From contig JAEYUW010000036.1 in NCBI GenBank assembly GCA_023432225.1, positions 62,001-126,000 of the forward strand: a stretch of DNA of 64,000 bases, read 5' to 3'. This stretch comes from Verrucomicrobiota bacterium (GTDB taxonomy: Bacteria > Verrucomicrobiota > Verrucomicrobiia > Opitutales > Opitutaceae). The translations under genes were made by a program, and so were the position numbers. Below the pieces are notes generated by a model, which made no database searches, was not told the origin of the DNA, and saw only the letters and a list, made by a program, of their open reading frames with translations. Positions 16,432 to 25,650 of the stretch are shown here, piece after piece. The first letter of the stretch is position 1. Every line of letters starts with the position of its first letter.

Positions 16432-16770
16432 TCAAATCGCGTCGACGATCGCTTTGCGGACAATCTTGAGGACGGTGACTTCACCGTCGTCCAACAGGCT
16501 GTCGGGAGACCCGTCGTAGCCGAACACGATGCCCTTCGGTGCGCCGGCCGGCACCCACCGGCGAAGCGCCTCGATGTCGTCGACGCGCCAGGGATTGGTC
16601 ATCGCGAACAGCGCACAAGCGGTCTTGGCGATGTTCCAGCCGGGGTCGTTGGCGCCGCCGATGTAAACATAGACGGCGATAAGGCGATCGTTGATGTCGG
16701 CTTCGAGGCCGGCGAGATCCGACTGCACGTCGGTCGAGCTTCCTTCTTGGACGGTCCAGAACGTGGGCAT
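16432..16770 (-). CDS. small protein of unknown function
   Basis: 112 residues from the ATG at 16770 (MPTFWTVQEGSSTDVQSDLA...). The upstream part of the open frame is compositionally unlike a protein and was dropped. No signal peptide, membrane helix or known motif is visible. The next gene on the same strand (14394-16361) encodes an exported protein, so the two may form an operon. Confidence 0.6.
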   Translation of the reverse strand: MPTFWTVQEGSSTDVQSDLAGLEADINDRLIAVYVYIGGANDPGWNIAKTACALFAMTNPWRVDDIEALRRWVPAGAPKGIVFGYDGSPDSLLDDGEVTVLKIVRKAIVDAI

Positions 16771-16927
16771 GGCGGGGAGGATCACGCAGGGGAGCGCCTG
16801 CGACGTGGCCCGTGTGGCGCGGATACAAGTCCGGGGCGGGGACGAAGCAAGTGTCGAAACGGATGGTGACGCGCGCGGGCTTTTCGGCGTGGACGGGATC
16901 GGATGCGAACCGCACAGTCGCAGCGCT

Positions 16928-17863
16928 ATGCTCGTGCTCAACGCGCTCGCTCCGGTGTTTCTGCTGATTGCGCTCGGCGCATGGATGCAGCGCGCCGAGT
17001 TCGTCTCGGCCAGTTTCCTGCGCGAGGCGAATCGCGTCACCTACTGGCTCGGGTTGCCGGCGCTGTTGTTCAGCCAGCTGGTGTCGTCGCTGCACCAGGC
17101 GAGCGGCGCCGAGAAATTGCTCAGCGCGATGGGGCTCGTGCTCGTGGGCGGCATCGTGGCCGGCTACCTCGTTGCGGCGCTGTTGCGCGTGCCGGGAGCG
17201 GCGATGGGCACGTTCGTGCAAGGGGCGTTTCGCGGAAATCTCGCGTTCGTCGGCCTGCCGATCATTTTTGCGCTGCCGAACGTGCCGGTGCTCGAGGGCT
17301 TGCCGCTGCACTCGGCGGCGATCCTTGTCGTCGCGCCGACGATGGTGGCCTACAACCTCGGAGCGGTTGTGGTGCTCGTGGCGAGCCAGCACGCGTTCGG
17401 CTGGCGGTCGATCAAGCCGGTGGTGAAACAACTCGCCGTGACGCCGCCGCTGCTGGCCACGCTCGCGGGCATCGGCTTTGCCGCGATGGGCTGGCGCTTG
17501 CCGAACGCGATTGCGCAGACGATGGAGGCGCTCGGCGAGATGGCGCTGCCGCTGGGCTTGCTCGGCGTCGGTGGCTCGCTCGTGACGGCGCGTTTCGGCG
17601 CCGAGTGGCGGGCGCCGGTGGGATCGGCGTTACTGAAGACGTTCGGCGGTCCGCTGCTCGCGTGGGTGGCGGCGCGGCTCGTCGGACTGGGGGCCGTGGA
17701 GACGAGTTTGCTGATGATTCTCTCGGCGTCGCCGACGGCGATCGTCTCCTACACGATGGCGGTGGAGATGAAGGGCGATGAGCAACTCGCTTCGATGACG
17801 ATCGTGGTGAGCGTGCTGACGTCGCTCGTCGCGCTCGCGGTCTGCGTGGCGCTGTTTCCTTAG
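16928..17863 (+). CDS. AEC-family transporter (auxin efflux carrier type)
   Basis: 311 residues, the usual length, with about ten hydrophobic segments in two inverted groups of five. The ATG at 16928 begins the first helix (MLVLNALAPVFLLIALGAWM); the frame upstream is not protein-like. Family members are inner-membrane carriers of organic acids or similar solutes, here with the typical G-N-L-A-F-V-G-L-P and S-A-S-P-T-A-I-V-S-Y segments. Substrate unknown. It diverges from the small gene at 16770, leaving a short shared promoter region. Confidence 0.9.
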   Translation: MLVLNALAPVFLLIALGAWMQRAEFVSASFLREANRVTYWLGLPALLFSQLVSSLHQASGAEKLLSAMGLVLVGGIVAGYLVAALLRVPGAAMGTFVQGAFRGNLAFVGLPIIFALPNVPVLEGLPLHSAAILVVAPTMVAYNLGAVVVLVASQHAFGWRSIKPVVKQLAVTPPLLATLAGIGFAAMGWRLPNAIAQTMEALGEMALPLGLLGVGGSLVTARFGAEWRAPVGSALLKTFGGPLLAWVAARLVGLGAVETSLLMILSASPTAIVSYTMAVEMKGDEQLASMTIVVSVLTSLVALAVCVALFP

Positions 17864-17899
17864 TGAGCGAGTAAGTTCGTTCGTCGACCGGCGGAGAAA

Positions 17900-17966
17900 G
17901 TAGCGGGAGCTTCCAGCTCCCGTTTCTCACGCCCGCCCAAAGGCGGGAGCTGGAAGCTCCCGCTAC
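17900..17966. repeat. REP pair (GGGAGCTTCCAGCTCCC type)
   Basis: GTAGCGGGAGCTTCCAGCTC and its inverse GGGAGCTGGAAGCTCCCGC...CTAC face each other around a 15-base spacer. This stem sequence is unlike the other families here, while the GTAG/CTAC caps are identical. Confidence 0.85.
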
Positions 17967-17984
17967 TTTGCACGACGCTCCCGC

Positions 17985-20336
17985 TTACGGAATCCGCAGC
18001 ACCTGGCCGACGCGGAGCTGGCCTTGCGGGCCGATGAGCTCGCGATTGGCGGCGTAAATTTCCTGCCAGCGTCCGGTTGAGCCGTAGTAGCGCTGGCTGA
18101 TCTTGGAGAGAGAGTCGCCGTTTTCGACCGTGTGCGTGCGGACGTTAGCGGCGGCGGCGGTGACAGCGGCGCTGCGTGCGGTCGGGTTGTTCGCGAGCGC
18201 GGCCTTCAGTTGATAATTTTCCTGCGCGAGGGTGGCGTTCGCGCCTTGCAGCTGCTGGAGCAGCGCGCGGATGGAGGCGAGTTCGGTGCCGGCCTGGCTG
18301 CTGCCGCGTTGCGTGGCGGCGAGCGTCTCGTTGAGGCGCTCGATCTCGGCCTGGGCGTTGCGCGAGGCTTCTTCGGCGGCGGTGAGGCGGGACGCGAGGG
18401 AGTCCTTCTCCGTGCTGAGAGCCGCGGTGGATTGCGACGTGCTGGCTTGGAGGGCGTCGAATTCGTTGCGGAGTTGAGAGTAGCCGGAGAGCGCGGTGGC
18501 CAGCTTGTCCTCGGTGGTGGCGAGTTTTTCCTTCAACTCGTCCACGTTCTCGGTGGGTGCCGCGGGTGTCGCCGTGGCTTGGGCGGCGGTCAACTGGGCG
18601 CGGGCGGTGGCGAGGGCCGACTCGAGTTGGACGACGCGTCCCGACAGGTCGGGGTAAGCGGGCGTGGCGTTACGCGCCGCGACGGCCAGCTGTTGCTGGA
18701 GTTCGGCGACGCGCGGGCGGAGATCGGGATAGGCGGGAGCGGCGCTCTTGGCGGTGGCGAGTTGCTGCTGGAGTTCGGCGACTTCGTTGCGCAGGTCCGG
18801 ATAACTCGGCGCGATGGGACGATTGCTGGCGGCGGCGAGTTGGGTCTGCAGTTCGCTGACGCGCTCGCGCAAATCGGGGTAGGCGGGCGCGGTGGATTTG
18901 GCCGCTTCGAGCTGCTGCTGCAGAGCGGTGTGGGCGACGGCGAGCTTGTCCGCCTTCTCCTGGGCGATGTCGGCTTGCTGTTGGCTGCGGCTCAACTGCG
19001 CACGGAGCGTGGTGAGGTCGTTGTCCGCGGCGGTCTTGGCGTTGGCGAGCGAGGTGGCGCGGGTGTCGAGGGTGTCCGCACGGCGGTTGGCTTCGGCGAG
19101 TTGGGATTCGAGCGCCGTAACGCGGTCGCGGAGGTCCGGATAGCTCGGGGCCGAGGGGCGGCTGGGAGCGGCGGCGAGCTGCGCCTGGAGTTCGGCGACT
19201 TGAGGGCGCAGGTCCGGGTAGGCGGGCGGGGCGTTGCGCAGCGCGGTGACCTGGGCTTCGAGATCGCTGACGCGCTCGCGGAGATCGGGATAAGCGGGCG
19301 CGGCGGGCTTTTGCTTCTCGGTCGCGAGCTGGGCGGTGAGAGCGTCGACTTGCTTGCCGAGATCGAGGGCGGCGGTCTGCGCGTGGGTGAGCATTTGCTC
19401 AAGTCCGCTGCGCTCCTGGCTGGCCTTCGCAAGGGCGGCGCTGAGCTGGGCGTTGGCGGCGCGGGCGTTTTCGAGGTCGGCTTGGATGCCTTGGAGCTCG
19501 CGCGTTTTGCGAGCGAGTGCCTCGGTGTCAGTGGCGGGGGCGGGTTTGGCGGCGTCCGTTTGGAGGGATTGGATCGCCTCTTCAGCGCGGGCGAGTTCGG
19601 TTTTCTGCAGCTCGGATTGGCGGACGAGTTCGCCGATGCGCATTTCGGAGATGCGAGCCTGTTCCTGATAGGCGCGGCTGGTCTCGCGCGTTTCCGTGAG
19701 GTCCTTCTGAACCTGTGCAGCGAGTTTCTGGAGGCGCTCGCGATCGGCGCGGAGGGTGGCGACGTCACCGGCCAGCGCGGTGATTTTGGCGGAAAGGGAG
19801 TCGCGTTCGCGGCGGAGTTGCTCGGCGTCGGCGGCGGGCGAAGGCGTGGCTTTAGCTTTTTCCAGATCGGCTTTCAGCTGGTCGGCTTCCTTCCAGGCGG
19901 CGGCGAGTTCGGTGCTGAGTTGCTGTTTGTCGGCTTTCGCTTGGGCAAGCTCGCGTTCGAGCGGAGAGGTGTCGGCGGTCGTAGCTGCGGCGGGCGAGGC
20001 TGGAGCCGGCGCGAGTTTGCCGAGAGCGGCGCGGCGTTCGGCGAGGCGGGCTTGGGCGGCTTCGAGTTCGGCGGGGCTGAGCTGGGCGGAGAGCTGGTCG
20101 AGGGCGCGGCCGCGGGCGCCGTTTTCCAGAGCGAGGGCCAGCCAGACGTAGGCCTCGGTGCGGTCGACCGAAGTGTCGCGACCTTCGGCGTAAGTGAGGC
20201 CGAGGTTGTATTGCGCGATGGCGTTGCCCTTCTCGGCCTTGGCGCGGAGTGCGGCGAGATCGCTCTCGGCGGCGGAAAGGCCGGCGGAGAGCGCGGACGC
20301 GAGGACAGCGTGGCGGAGGACGCGGGAGAGCTTCAT
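17985..20336 (-). CDS. exported coiled-coil protein with Sel1-like start, seven YPDLR repeats and a C-terminal LysM domain
   Basis: 783 residues from the ATG at 20336 (signal peptide MKLSRVLRHAVLASALSAGL). Residues about 30-75 hold a Sel1-like repeat (IAQYNLGLTYAEGRD). A long Ala/Gln/Glu/Leu coiled coil follows. Inside it the unit [AS]YPDLRxxVxxLxxQL occurs seven times, each joined by a short Ala/Pro linker. The last 50 residues are a LysM domain (HTVENGDSLSKISQRYYG), which binds peptidoglycan. The design suggests a rod that spans the periplasm and anchors to the wall. This role is inferred. Confidence 0.88.
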   Translation of the reverse strand: MKLSRVLRHAVLASALSAGLSAAESDLAALRAKAEKGNAIAQYNLGLTYAEGRDTSVDRTEAYVWLALALENGARGRALDQLSAQLSPAELEAAQARLAERRAALGKLAPAPASPAAATTADTSPLERELAQAKADKQQLSTELAAAWKEADQLKADLEKAKATPSPAADAEQLRRERDSLSAKITALAGDVATLRADRERLQKLAAQVQKDLTETRETSRAYQEQARISEMRIGELVRQSELQKTELARAEEAIQSLQTDAAKPAPATDTEALARKTRELQGIQADLENARAANAQLSAALAKASQERSGLEQMLTHAQTAALDLGKQVDALTAQLATEKQKPAAPAYPDLRERVSDLEAQVTALRNAPPAYPDLRPQVAELQAQLAAAPSRPSAPSYPDLRDRVTALESQLAEANRRADTLDTRATSLANAKTAADNDLTTLRAQLSRSQQQADIAQEKADKLAVAHTALQQQLEAAKSTAPAYPDLRERVSELQTQLAAASNRPIAPSYPDLRNEVAELQQQLATAKSAAPAYPDLRPRVAELQQQLAVAARNATPAYPDLSGRVVQLESALATARAQLTAAQATATPAAPTENVDELKEKLATTEDKLATALSGYSQLRNEFDALQASTSQSTAALSTEKDSLASRLTAAEEASRNAQAEIERLNETLAATQRGSSQAGTELASIRALLQQLQGANATLAQENYQLKAALANNPTARSAAVTAAAANVRTHTVENGDSLSKISQRYYGSTGRWQEIYAANRELIGPQGQLRVGQVLRIP

Positions 20337-20457
20337 GGGAAAGGCGGGTAGCCGACTTGTGCCGGTTCGCCCGTGACGCGGCAAGCCCGGCGGTGCCCCT
20401 GACGCGGATATCAGCGGGGATTTACCGGCGGCGAATCCAACGTGGTGACCGCCCGAC

Positions 20458-21951
20458 TCACGCGCTCCAACGCAGGGCGCGGGTGACGGCGCGGTGCCAG
20501 TCGTGCTGCAGCTGCGCGGCGGTGGCGGGTTTCATCCGGGCGGAGAACTTGCGCTCGGCTTGCCAGAGGGCGGCGATCTCGGAGCGGTTTTTCCAGAAGC
20601 CGACGGCGAGGCCGGCGAGATACGCGGCGCCGAGGGCGGTGGTCTCGGTCGTGCGTGGGCGGATGACGGGGACGCGGAGCAGATCGGCTTGGAATTGCAT
20701 GAGCGCGTTGTTCACGACGGCGCCGCCGTCGACGCGCAGCTCGCGGAGGCGTCCGCCGCAATCGGCGCGCATCGCGGCGAGCAGGTCGGCGCTCTGATAG
20801 GCGATGCTCTCGAGCGCGGCGCGGGCGACGTGACCGGCGTTGCTGCCGCGGGTGAGGCCGACGAGCACACCGCGTGCGGCGGCGTCCCAGTGCGGCGCGC
20901 CGAGTCCGGCGAATGCGGGCACGAGATAGACGCCGCCATTGTCGGGCACGCGCGCGGCGAGTGGTTCGACGTCACTGGAGCGCGCGATGAGGCCGAGGCC
21001 GTCGCGGAGCCATTGCACGACGGCGCCGCCGATGAACACGCTGCCTTCGAGCGCGTATTCGAGTTGGCCGTCGAGACGCCACGCGACGGTGGTGAGAAGT
21101 TTGTTTTTCGAAACGACGGCGCGTTCGCCGGTGTGCAGCAGCAGGAAGCAGCCGGTGCCGTAAGTGTTCTTCGCCATGCCGGGGCGGAAACACGCCTGGC
21201 CGAAGAGCGCGGCTTGTTGATCGCCGGCGACGCCGGCAATCGGCACGCCGCGCAGCGCGGGCACGCTCGTGACTTCGCCGAAGAGGCCGCTGCTGTCGCG
21301 CACTTCGGGCAACACTTCGCGCGGGATGCGGAGCAGTTTCAGGAGCGCGTCGTCCCAATCGCCGGTGCGGAGGTTGAAGAGGAGCGTGCGCGAGGCGTTC
21401 GAGGCGTCGGTGGCGTGGACGGCGCCGCCGGTGAGTTGCCAGAGCAGCCAGGTGTCGACGGTGCCGAAGGCGAGCTCGCCGCGCTCGGCGCGGCGGCGCG
21501 CGCCGGGCACGTGGTCGAGCAGCCACGCGAGTTTCGTGCCGGAGAAATACGGATCGAGCAGCAGACCGGTCCGCCGGCGGAAGAGCGGCTCGCGGCCGGC
21601 GCGTTTCAGTTTTTCGCAGGCGTCGGCCGTGCGGCGGTCCTGCCAGACGATGGCGCGGTGCAGCGGATGACCGGTGCGGCGGTCCCACAGCAGCGTGGTT
21701 TCGCGCTGGTTGGTGAGACCGATGGCGGCGATGTGGCGGGCGGTGAGGTTGGCTTTCGCGAGCGCGCCGAGGGCGGTGAGGCGGGTGGTTTCCCATAGGT
21801 CGTGCGGGTCGTGCTCGACCCAGCCGGGGCGCGGGAAATGTTGCGGGAATTCCTGCTGCGCCGCGCCGCGCGGGCGACCGCGGCGATCGAAGACGATGGC
21901 GCGGGACGACGTGGTGCCTTGATCGAGCGCGAGGACGTAGCGGGAACTCAT
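20458..21951 (-). CDS. glpK: glycerol kinase
   Basis: 497 residues, the standard length. The start MSSRYVLALDQGTTSSRAIV contains the ATP-binding motif of FGGY kinases; the ATG at 21951 places it correctly, 10 codons inside the longest frame. Glycerol kinase hallmarks include R-P-G-W-V-E-H-D-P, T-Y-G-T-G-C-F-L-L and A-L-E-G-S-V-F-I-G-G-A. It phosphorylates glycerol to sn-glycerol 3-phosphate in the cytoplasm. No glycerol facilitator or dehydrogenase gene lies next to it. Confidence 0.96.
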   Translation of the reverse strand: MSSRYVLALDQGTTSSRAIVFDRRGRPRGAAQQEFPQHFPRPGWVEHDPHDLWETTRLTALGALAKANLTARHIAAIGLTNQRETTLLWDRRTGHPLHRAIVWQDRRTADACEKLKRAGREPLFRRRTGLLLDPYFSGTKLAWLLDHVPGARRRAERGELAFGTVDTWLLWQLTGGAVHATDASNASRTLLFNLRTGDWDDALLKLLRIPREVLPEVRDSSGLFGEVTSVPALRGVPIAGVAGDQQAALFGQACFRPGMAKNTYGTGCFLLLHTGERAVVSKNKLLTTVAWRLDGQLEYALEGSVFIGGAVVQWLRDGLGLIARSSDVEPLAARVPDNGGVYLVPAFAGLGAPHWDAAARGVLVGLTRGSNAGHVARAALESIAYQSADLLAAMRADCGGRLRELRVDGGAVVNNALMQFQADLLRVPVIRPRTTETTALGAAYLAGLAVGFWKNRSEIAALWQAERKFSARMKPATAAQLQHDWHRAVTRALRWSA

Positions 21952-22029
21952 GCGGCGTTCGGGGTGCGGGGTGTGCGGCAAAAATGGTGCGCGTGCCGGC
22001 GAGCCGCAAGCCGGGCGTCGGAGCGGCCG

Positions 22030-22707
22030 CTATTTGACCGGCGGAGCGGGTGGCTCCGCGTCGTCCTCGAAAATGCTGCCCGAGGAAACCGGCGCGGTGC
22101 GCCAGTTGAAGCGGATCGTCAGCACGCGAAAAACGAACGTCAGCACCACGGCGACGATTGCCGCGCGGTTGGCGGACAGCTCGAGGTTGGCGGTGCAAAA
22201 CACGAACGTCACGGCGCCGGCGAGCGCGGTGAGCAGGTAGAATTGGCCGGGCTTGAACACCAGCGGCTCTTCGCGGCAAAGGAGGTCGCGCAGCACGCCG
22301 CCGCCGACGGCGTTGACGACCCCGACGAGGATTGCGGCCGGGGCGGACAGGCCGAAGAGGAGGGATTTCTGCACGCCGAACGCCGCGTAGGCGCCGAGTC
22401 CCAGTGCGTCGACGACGGCGATGAGTTTGGCGAAATGATGAATCCGCGAGCCGAAGAGGACGCCGCAGAGCACCGCGGCGGCGATCAGCTGAATGTAGCG
22501 CGGATTCGTGAGGAGCGGGGTGGGGCCTTGGGCGAGGAAAAGCCCGTCGCGCAGCACGCCGCCGCCGAGACCGGTGACCAGGGCCAGCGCGAGCACGCCC
22601 ACAATGTCATAGTGCCGCTTGATGCCGGCCAGCGCCGCGGACAACCCGAACGCGAAGGTCGCGCCGTAGTCGAAGAGCACGGGAAGATCGAAGGTGCCGT
22701 GGATCAC
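22030..22707 (-). CDS. trimeric intracellular cation (TRIC)-type channel, UPF0126/YicG family
   Basis: 225 residues with seven hydrophobic helices. The family signature, GGGVLRD, appears twice (in LVTGLGGGVLRDGLF and VNAVGGGVLRDLL), reflecting the internal duplication of three-helix units. Bacterial members are homotrimeric potassium-permeable channels of the inner membrane. It lies downstream of no obvious partner; glpK follows on the same strand about 80 bases away. Confidence 0.92.
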   Translation of the reverse strand: MIHGTFDLPVLFDYGATFAFGLSAALAGIKRHYDIVGVLALALVTGLGGGVLRDGLFLAQGPTPLLTNPRYIQLIAAAVLCGVLFGSRIHHFAKLIAVVDALGLGAYAAFGVQKSLLFGLSAPAAILVGVVNAVGGGVLRDLLCREEPLVFKPGQFYLLTALAGAVTFVFCTANLELSANRAAIVAVVLTFVFRVLTIRFNWRTAPVSSGSIFEDDAEPPAPPVK

Positions 22708-22865
22708 GTTGGGCTAAGTGGTTGTTTTGTCGCGAAATCCAAGTAGCTTGCCTTGCTTGGCGGCGCAACTCCCGCCTGTGCACTAAGTTTACTCGCGTTC
22801 ATCCGTTGATTCCCGGTGAAACACTTCCCTAGGGTATGTGTCCCACCTCTCGGCCCTCACCACTC

Positions 22866-23660
22866 ATGAAGAAGATCCTCGCTCTCGCTTTACTTGGCGC
22901 GACCGCGTTGTCGCTGTCGGCACAGACCTTTCGTCCCAATGCCGTCAACGGCGCGGTGCTCGGTGGCATCGCCGGCGCCGTGATCGGCAACAACAGCGGC
23001 AGCGGCAACGGCGGCAAGGGCGCGTTGATCGGCGCGACGGCGGGAGCCGTGCTTGGTGCCGCGGCCGATGATGCGAGTCGCGGGCCCTCGGCGTGGCACC
23101 GCGATTCGGGCACGCGGGTGCACGTGGGTGTCGGCTACGGCTACCACGATCGCCGCCACGGCCACTACGACTACGGTTATCGCCGCGTCGGCTACCGGCA
23201 TGGCTACTATTCCTATCCGCGCGTGACCGTCTGGCCGAGCAGCTATTACTGGGGCGCTTACGACTACCCGCGTTACGCTTACGGATACCCGGCTTATCGG
23301 TCCTACGATGCCGGCTACTACGATGCTGGCTATTACGGCAGCGGCGACAACGCCCTCGGCGGCGCGCTGCTCGGCGCTGGCATCGGTGCGATCATCGGCA
23401 ACAACACCGGCAGCGGCAACGGCGGCCGCGGCGCCCTCTGGGGCGCCCTCGCGGGAGCCGTCCTCGGCTCGACGCGCGATGCGAGCTACGATCGTTCCTA
23501 CCGCCGCGTGCGCCCGGTGAGCTACTACCAGCCCGAAGTCGTCGCGACGGCCACCCAGCCCGCGCAGCAGCAATCGCAGCCGCAGCAGGTGACGATCATC
23601 AATAATTACTACGGCAACTCGTCACCGATGAGCAGCGCGAACGGCCTGTTCGGCCGCTAA
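22866..23660 (+). CDS. exported glycine-zipper protein with two zipper segments
   Basis: 264 residues from the ATG at 22866 (signal peptide MKKILALALLGATALSLSAQ). A first glycine-zipper block (VLGGIAGAVIGNNSGSGNGG) near residue 35 is repeated near residue 170 (LLGAGIGAIIGNNTGSGNGG), each followed by a G-A-L-x-G-A-x-A-G-A-V-L-G helix. Between them lies a Tyr/Arg/His/Gly-rich low-complexity stretch. Such glycine-zipper modules are found in small outer-membrane and envelope proteins. The Y-rich linker may be structural. It opens the run of exported proteins that continues to 27067. Confidence 0.85.
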   Translation: MKKILALALLGATALSLSAQTFRPNAVNGAVLGGIAGAVIGNNSGSGNGGKGALIGATAGAVLGAAADDASRGPSAWHRDSGTRVHVGVGYGYHDRRHGHYDYGYRRVGYRHGYYSYPRVTVWPSSYYWGAYDYPRYAYGYPAYRSYDAGYYDAGYYGSGDNALGGALLGAGIGAIIGNNTGSGNGGRGALWGALAGAVLGSTRDASYDRSYRRVRPVSYYQPEVVATATQPAQQQSQPQQVTIINNYYGNSSPMSSANGLFGR

Positions 23661-23720
23661 GGCGCGCCTCGCGTCTTGCCGTCTGCGCTCCGCGCTTTGT
23701 TTTTGTTTCACCAAGCACCC

Positions 23721-24353
23721 ATGAACCCTCGTCTCCTGATCGTTTCCTCGTGCGCCCTCGGCGCCGCTTTCCTTGCGGGCTGCCAGCAGCCTTACGGCGG
23801 CGTGCAGAATCCCGACGGCGTGCCCGTCACCGAAATGCGCCCCGATGAGCGCGGCTTCGTCGCCGGCACCGGCGTCGAATCCCAAGACCTCGTCGCCGTC
23901 ACCGACAAGATGGCGCGCGGCATCCTCGGCATCCCCGAGATCGCCAACGCCAAAGTCACGCCGCGCGTCGTGCTCGAGCCGGTCGTCAACGAGACGCGTT
24001 TTCCGATCAACAAGGATATCTTCCTCACGCGCATCCGTTCGCAGCTGAACGAAAAAGCGGTGGGCCGCGTGCGCTTCCTCGATCGCGAGATGATGAAGAC
24101 TCTCGAGCGCGAACGTGAGCTGAAGATGAGCGGCCAGGTCACCGCCAGCGCCGACCCGAACGTCGTCGAGTTCCGCGGTGCCGACTACTTCCTGACCGGC
24201 AAGCTCCAGAGCCTCACCACGCGCACGTCGCAAGGCGTGAGCGACTACGTGCTCTACACCTTCCGCCTCACCGACGCCCGCACCAGCGAGATCGTCTGGG
24301 AGAGCTCCGCCGAGATCAAGAAGCAGGGTCTCGAGGACGCGGCGTATCGTTGA
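23721..24353 (+). CDS. lpoB: LpoB-like outer-membrane lipoprotein
   Basis: 210 residues from the ATG at 23721. The lipobox F-L-A-G-C puts the lipidated Cys at residue 21, and Gln follows, favouring the outer membrane. The domain (about 50-200) matches the PBP activator LpoB/YcfM family: V-T-P-R-V-V-L-E-P-V-V-N-E-T-R, then A-D-Y-F-L-T-G-K-L and Y-T-F-R-L-T-D. In enterobacteria LpoB stimulates the glycan polymerase PBP1B. The gene starts a run with a COG3014-like lipoprotein and YcfL, a set seen together elsewhere. Confidence 0.85.
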   Translation: MNPRLLIVSSCALGAAFLAGCQQPYGGVQNPDGVPVTEMRPDERGFVAGTGVESQDLVAVTDKMARGILGIPEIANAKVTPRVVLEPVVNETRFPINKDIFLTRIRSQLNEKAVGRVRFLDREMMKTLERERELKMSGQVTASADPNVVEFRGADYFLTGKLQSLTTRTSQGVSDYVLYTFRLTDARTSEIVWESSAEIKKQGLEDAAYR

Positions 24354-24392
24354 GCGTGACGCGCGGCGCTTCGCCGTGCTCACTTTCACGCG

Positions 24393-25601
24393 ATGTCGCG
24401 TCTCCGTTCCATCTGGCCACGGGCAGCCCTGCTCGTGGCCGTTCTCGTCGCTCTCACTGGCTGCGTCGGTCCGACGCTGCCGACCGACCAGCCGCTCGTC
24501 ACCGACGACCCGAAGCTCGCCGGCACCGTCGTGCGCGACAAGGTCCTCTGGCAATACCGCTTCGGCCTCGCCGCGCTCCGCGCCGGTCGCGACGACGAGG
24601 CGAAGCAGCGTTTCGACGACGCCATCCTCACGATGGGCGGCATCCTCGCCGACCGCGAAGACGCGAAACGCGCCCGCTCGCTCTGGTCGGGCGAAGAACG
24701 CAAAACCTTCATCGGAGAACCCTACGAGCGCGTGATGGCGTATTACTACCGCGCCATCCTTTACTGGCGCGACGGCGAGCCGGACAACGCGCGCGCCTGT
24801 TTTCGCTCCGGTCAGCTGCTCGACAGCGTCGCCGAGGAAGGCGACTACCGTGCCGACTACGTGCTGCTCGATTACCTCGACGGTCTCGCGAGTGCGAAGC
24901 TCGCCGCGGACGGCAGCGATGCCTTCGCCCGCGCCGAGAAGAGCGCGAAGAGCAAACTCCCGTCCTACGATCCGCACGCCAACGTCCTCGTCTTCGCCGA
25001 GTGGGGGCGCGGCCCGCTGAAATTCGCGGACGGTGCCTACGGCGAAAAACTCCGTTTCTCCGAGCCGCCATCCGCCGCGGCGAGCGCTCGGCTCACCGTC
25101 GAGCGCCGCGCCATCGCTCTCGCGCCGTGGGATGATCTGTATTTTCAGGCGACGACCCGAGGCGGCCGCGTGATGGATTACATCCTGGGCAACAAAGCGG
25201 TCTTCAAAGGCACGGCCGACACCATCGGCGACCTTTCGCTCATCGGCGCCGCCATCGCGCACAACGAGGCCGAGCGCAAACGCGCGCAAGGCGAGAGCGG
25301 CCGTGGCTCGGATCAAACGGCCCTGGCGCTCGCGGCGATCGGCGCCTTCGGCAAGATCCTCTCGGCCGCCACCGTCGCGCGGGCGGACCTGCGCGCGTGG
25401 GACAACCTCCCGCGCTACCTCGGCTTCACCGCGCTGAAACTGCGTCCGGGCGATTACGCCGCGAAGATCGAATACCTCGACGCCGACGGCCGCGTTGTCG
25501 CGGCGCACACCCGCGAATTCACTCTCCACGTCCCCGCCGACGGCGATCGCGACACCGTCGTCTTTCTCAGCGAATTAGCAAAAAACCCCGCCGGAGGGTG
25601 A
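24393..25601 (+). CDS. COG3014-like lipoprotein with TPR-like helices
   Basis: 402 residues. The lipobox A-L-T-G-C gives a lipidated Cys at residue 24. Helical pairs at about 50-180 (W-Q-Y-R-F-G-L-A-A-L-R-A-G-R-D-D-E-A-K; A-Y-Y-Y-R-A-I-L-Y-W-R-D-G-E-P-D-N-A) have TPR character. The second half is beta-rich. The form and the position between lpoB and ycfL fit the uncharacterised COG3014 lipoproteins. It starts 39 bases after lpoB and probably shares its transcript. Role in envelope assembly is inferred from neighbours. Confidence 0.75.
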   Translation: MSRLRSIWPRAALLVAVLVALTGCVGPTLPTDQPLVTDDPKLAGTVVRDKVLWQYRFGLAALRAGRDDEAKQRFDDAILTMGGILADREDAKRARSLWSGEERKTFIGEPYERVMAYYYRAILYWRDGEPDNARACFRSGQLLDSVAEEGDYRADYVLLDYLDGLASAKLAADGSDAFARAEKSAKSKLPSYDPHANVLVFAEWGRGPLKFADGAYGEKLRFSEPPSAAASARLTVERRAIALAPWDDLYFQATTRGGRVMDYILGNKAVFKGTADTIGDLSLIGAAIAHNEAERKRAQGESGRGSDQTALALAAIGAFGKILSAATVARADLRAWDNLPRYLGFTALKLRPGDYAAKIEYLDADGRVVAAHTREFTLHVPADGDRDTVVFLSELAKNPAGG

Positions 25602-25650
25602 ACTTTCCCCGATGGCGCTGTCCAACTCTACAACACCAGACCGACCAGCT

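Noticed and set aside
18132..20351. 739-residue frame opposite the LysM protein
   Set aside because: Gly/Arg/Leu-rich shadow of a repetitive Ala/Gln/Glu gene; no start signal or domain.
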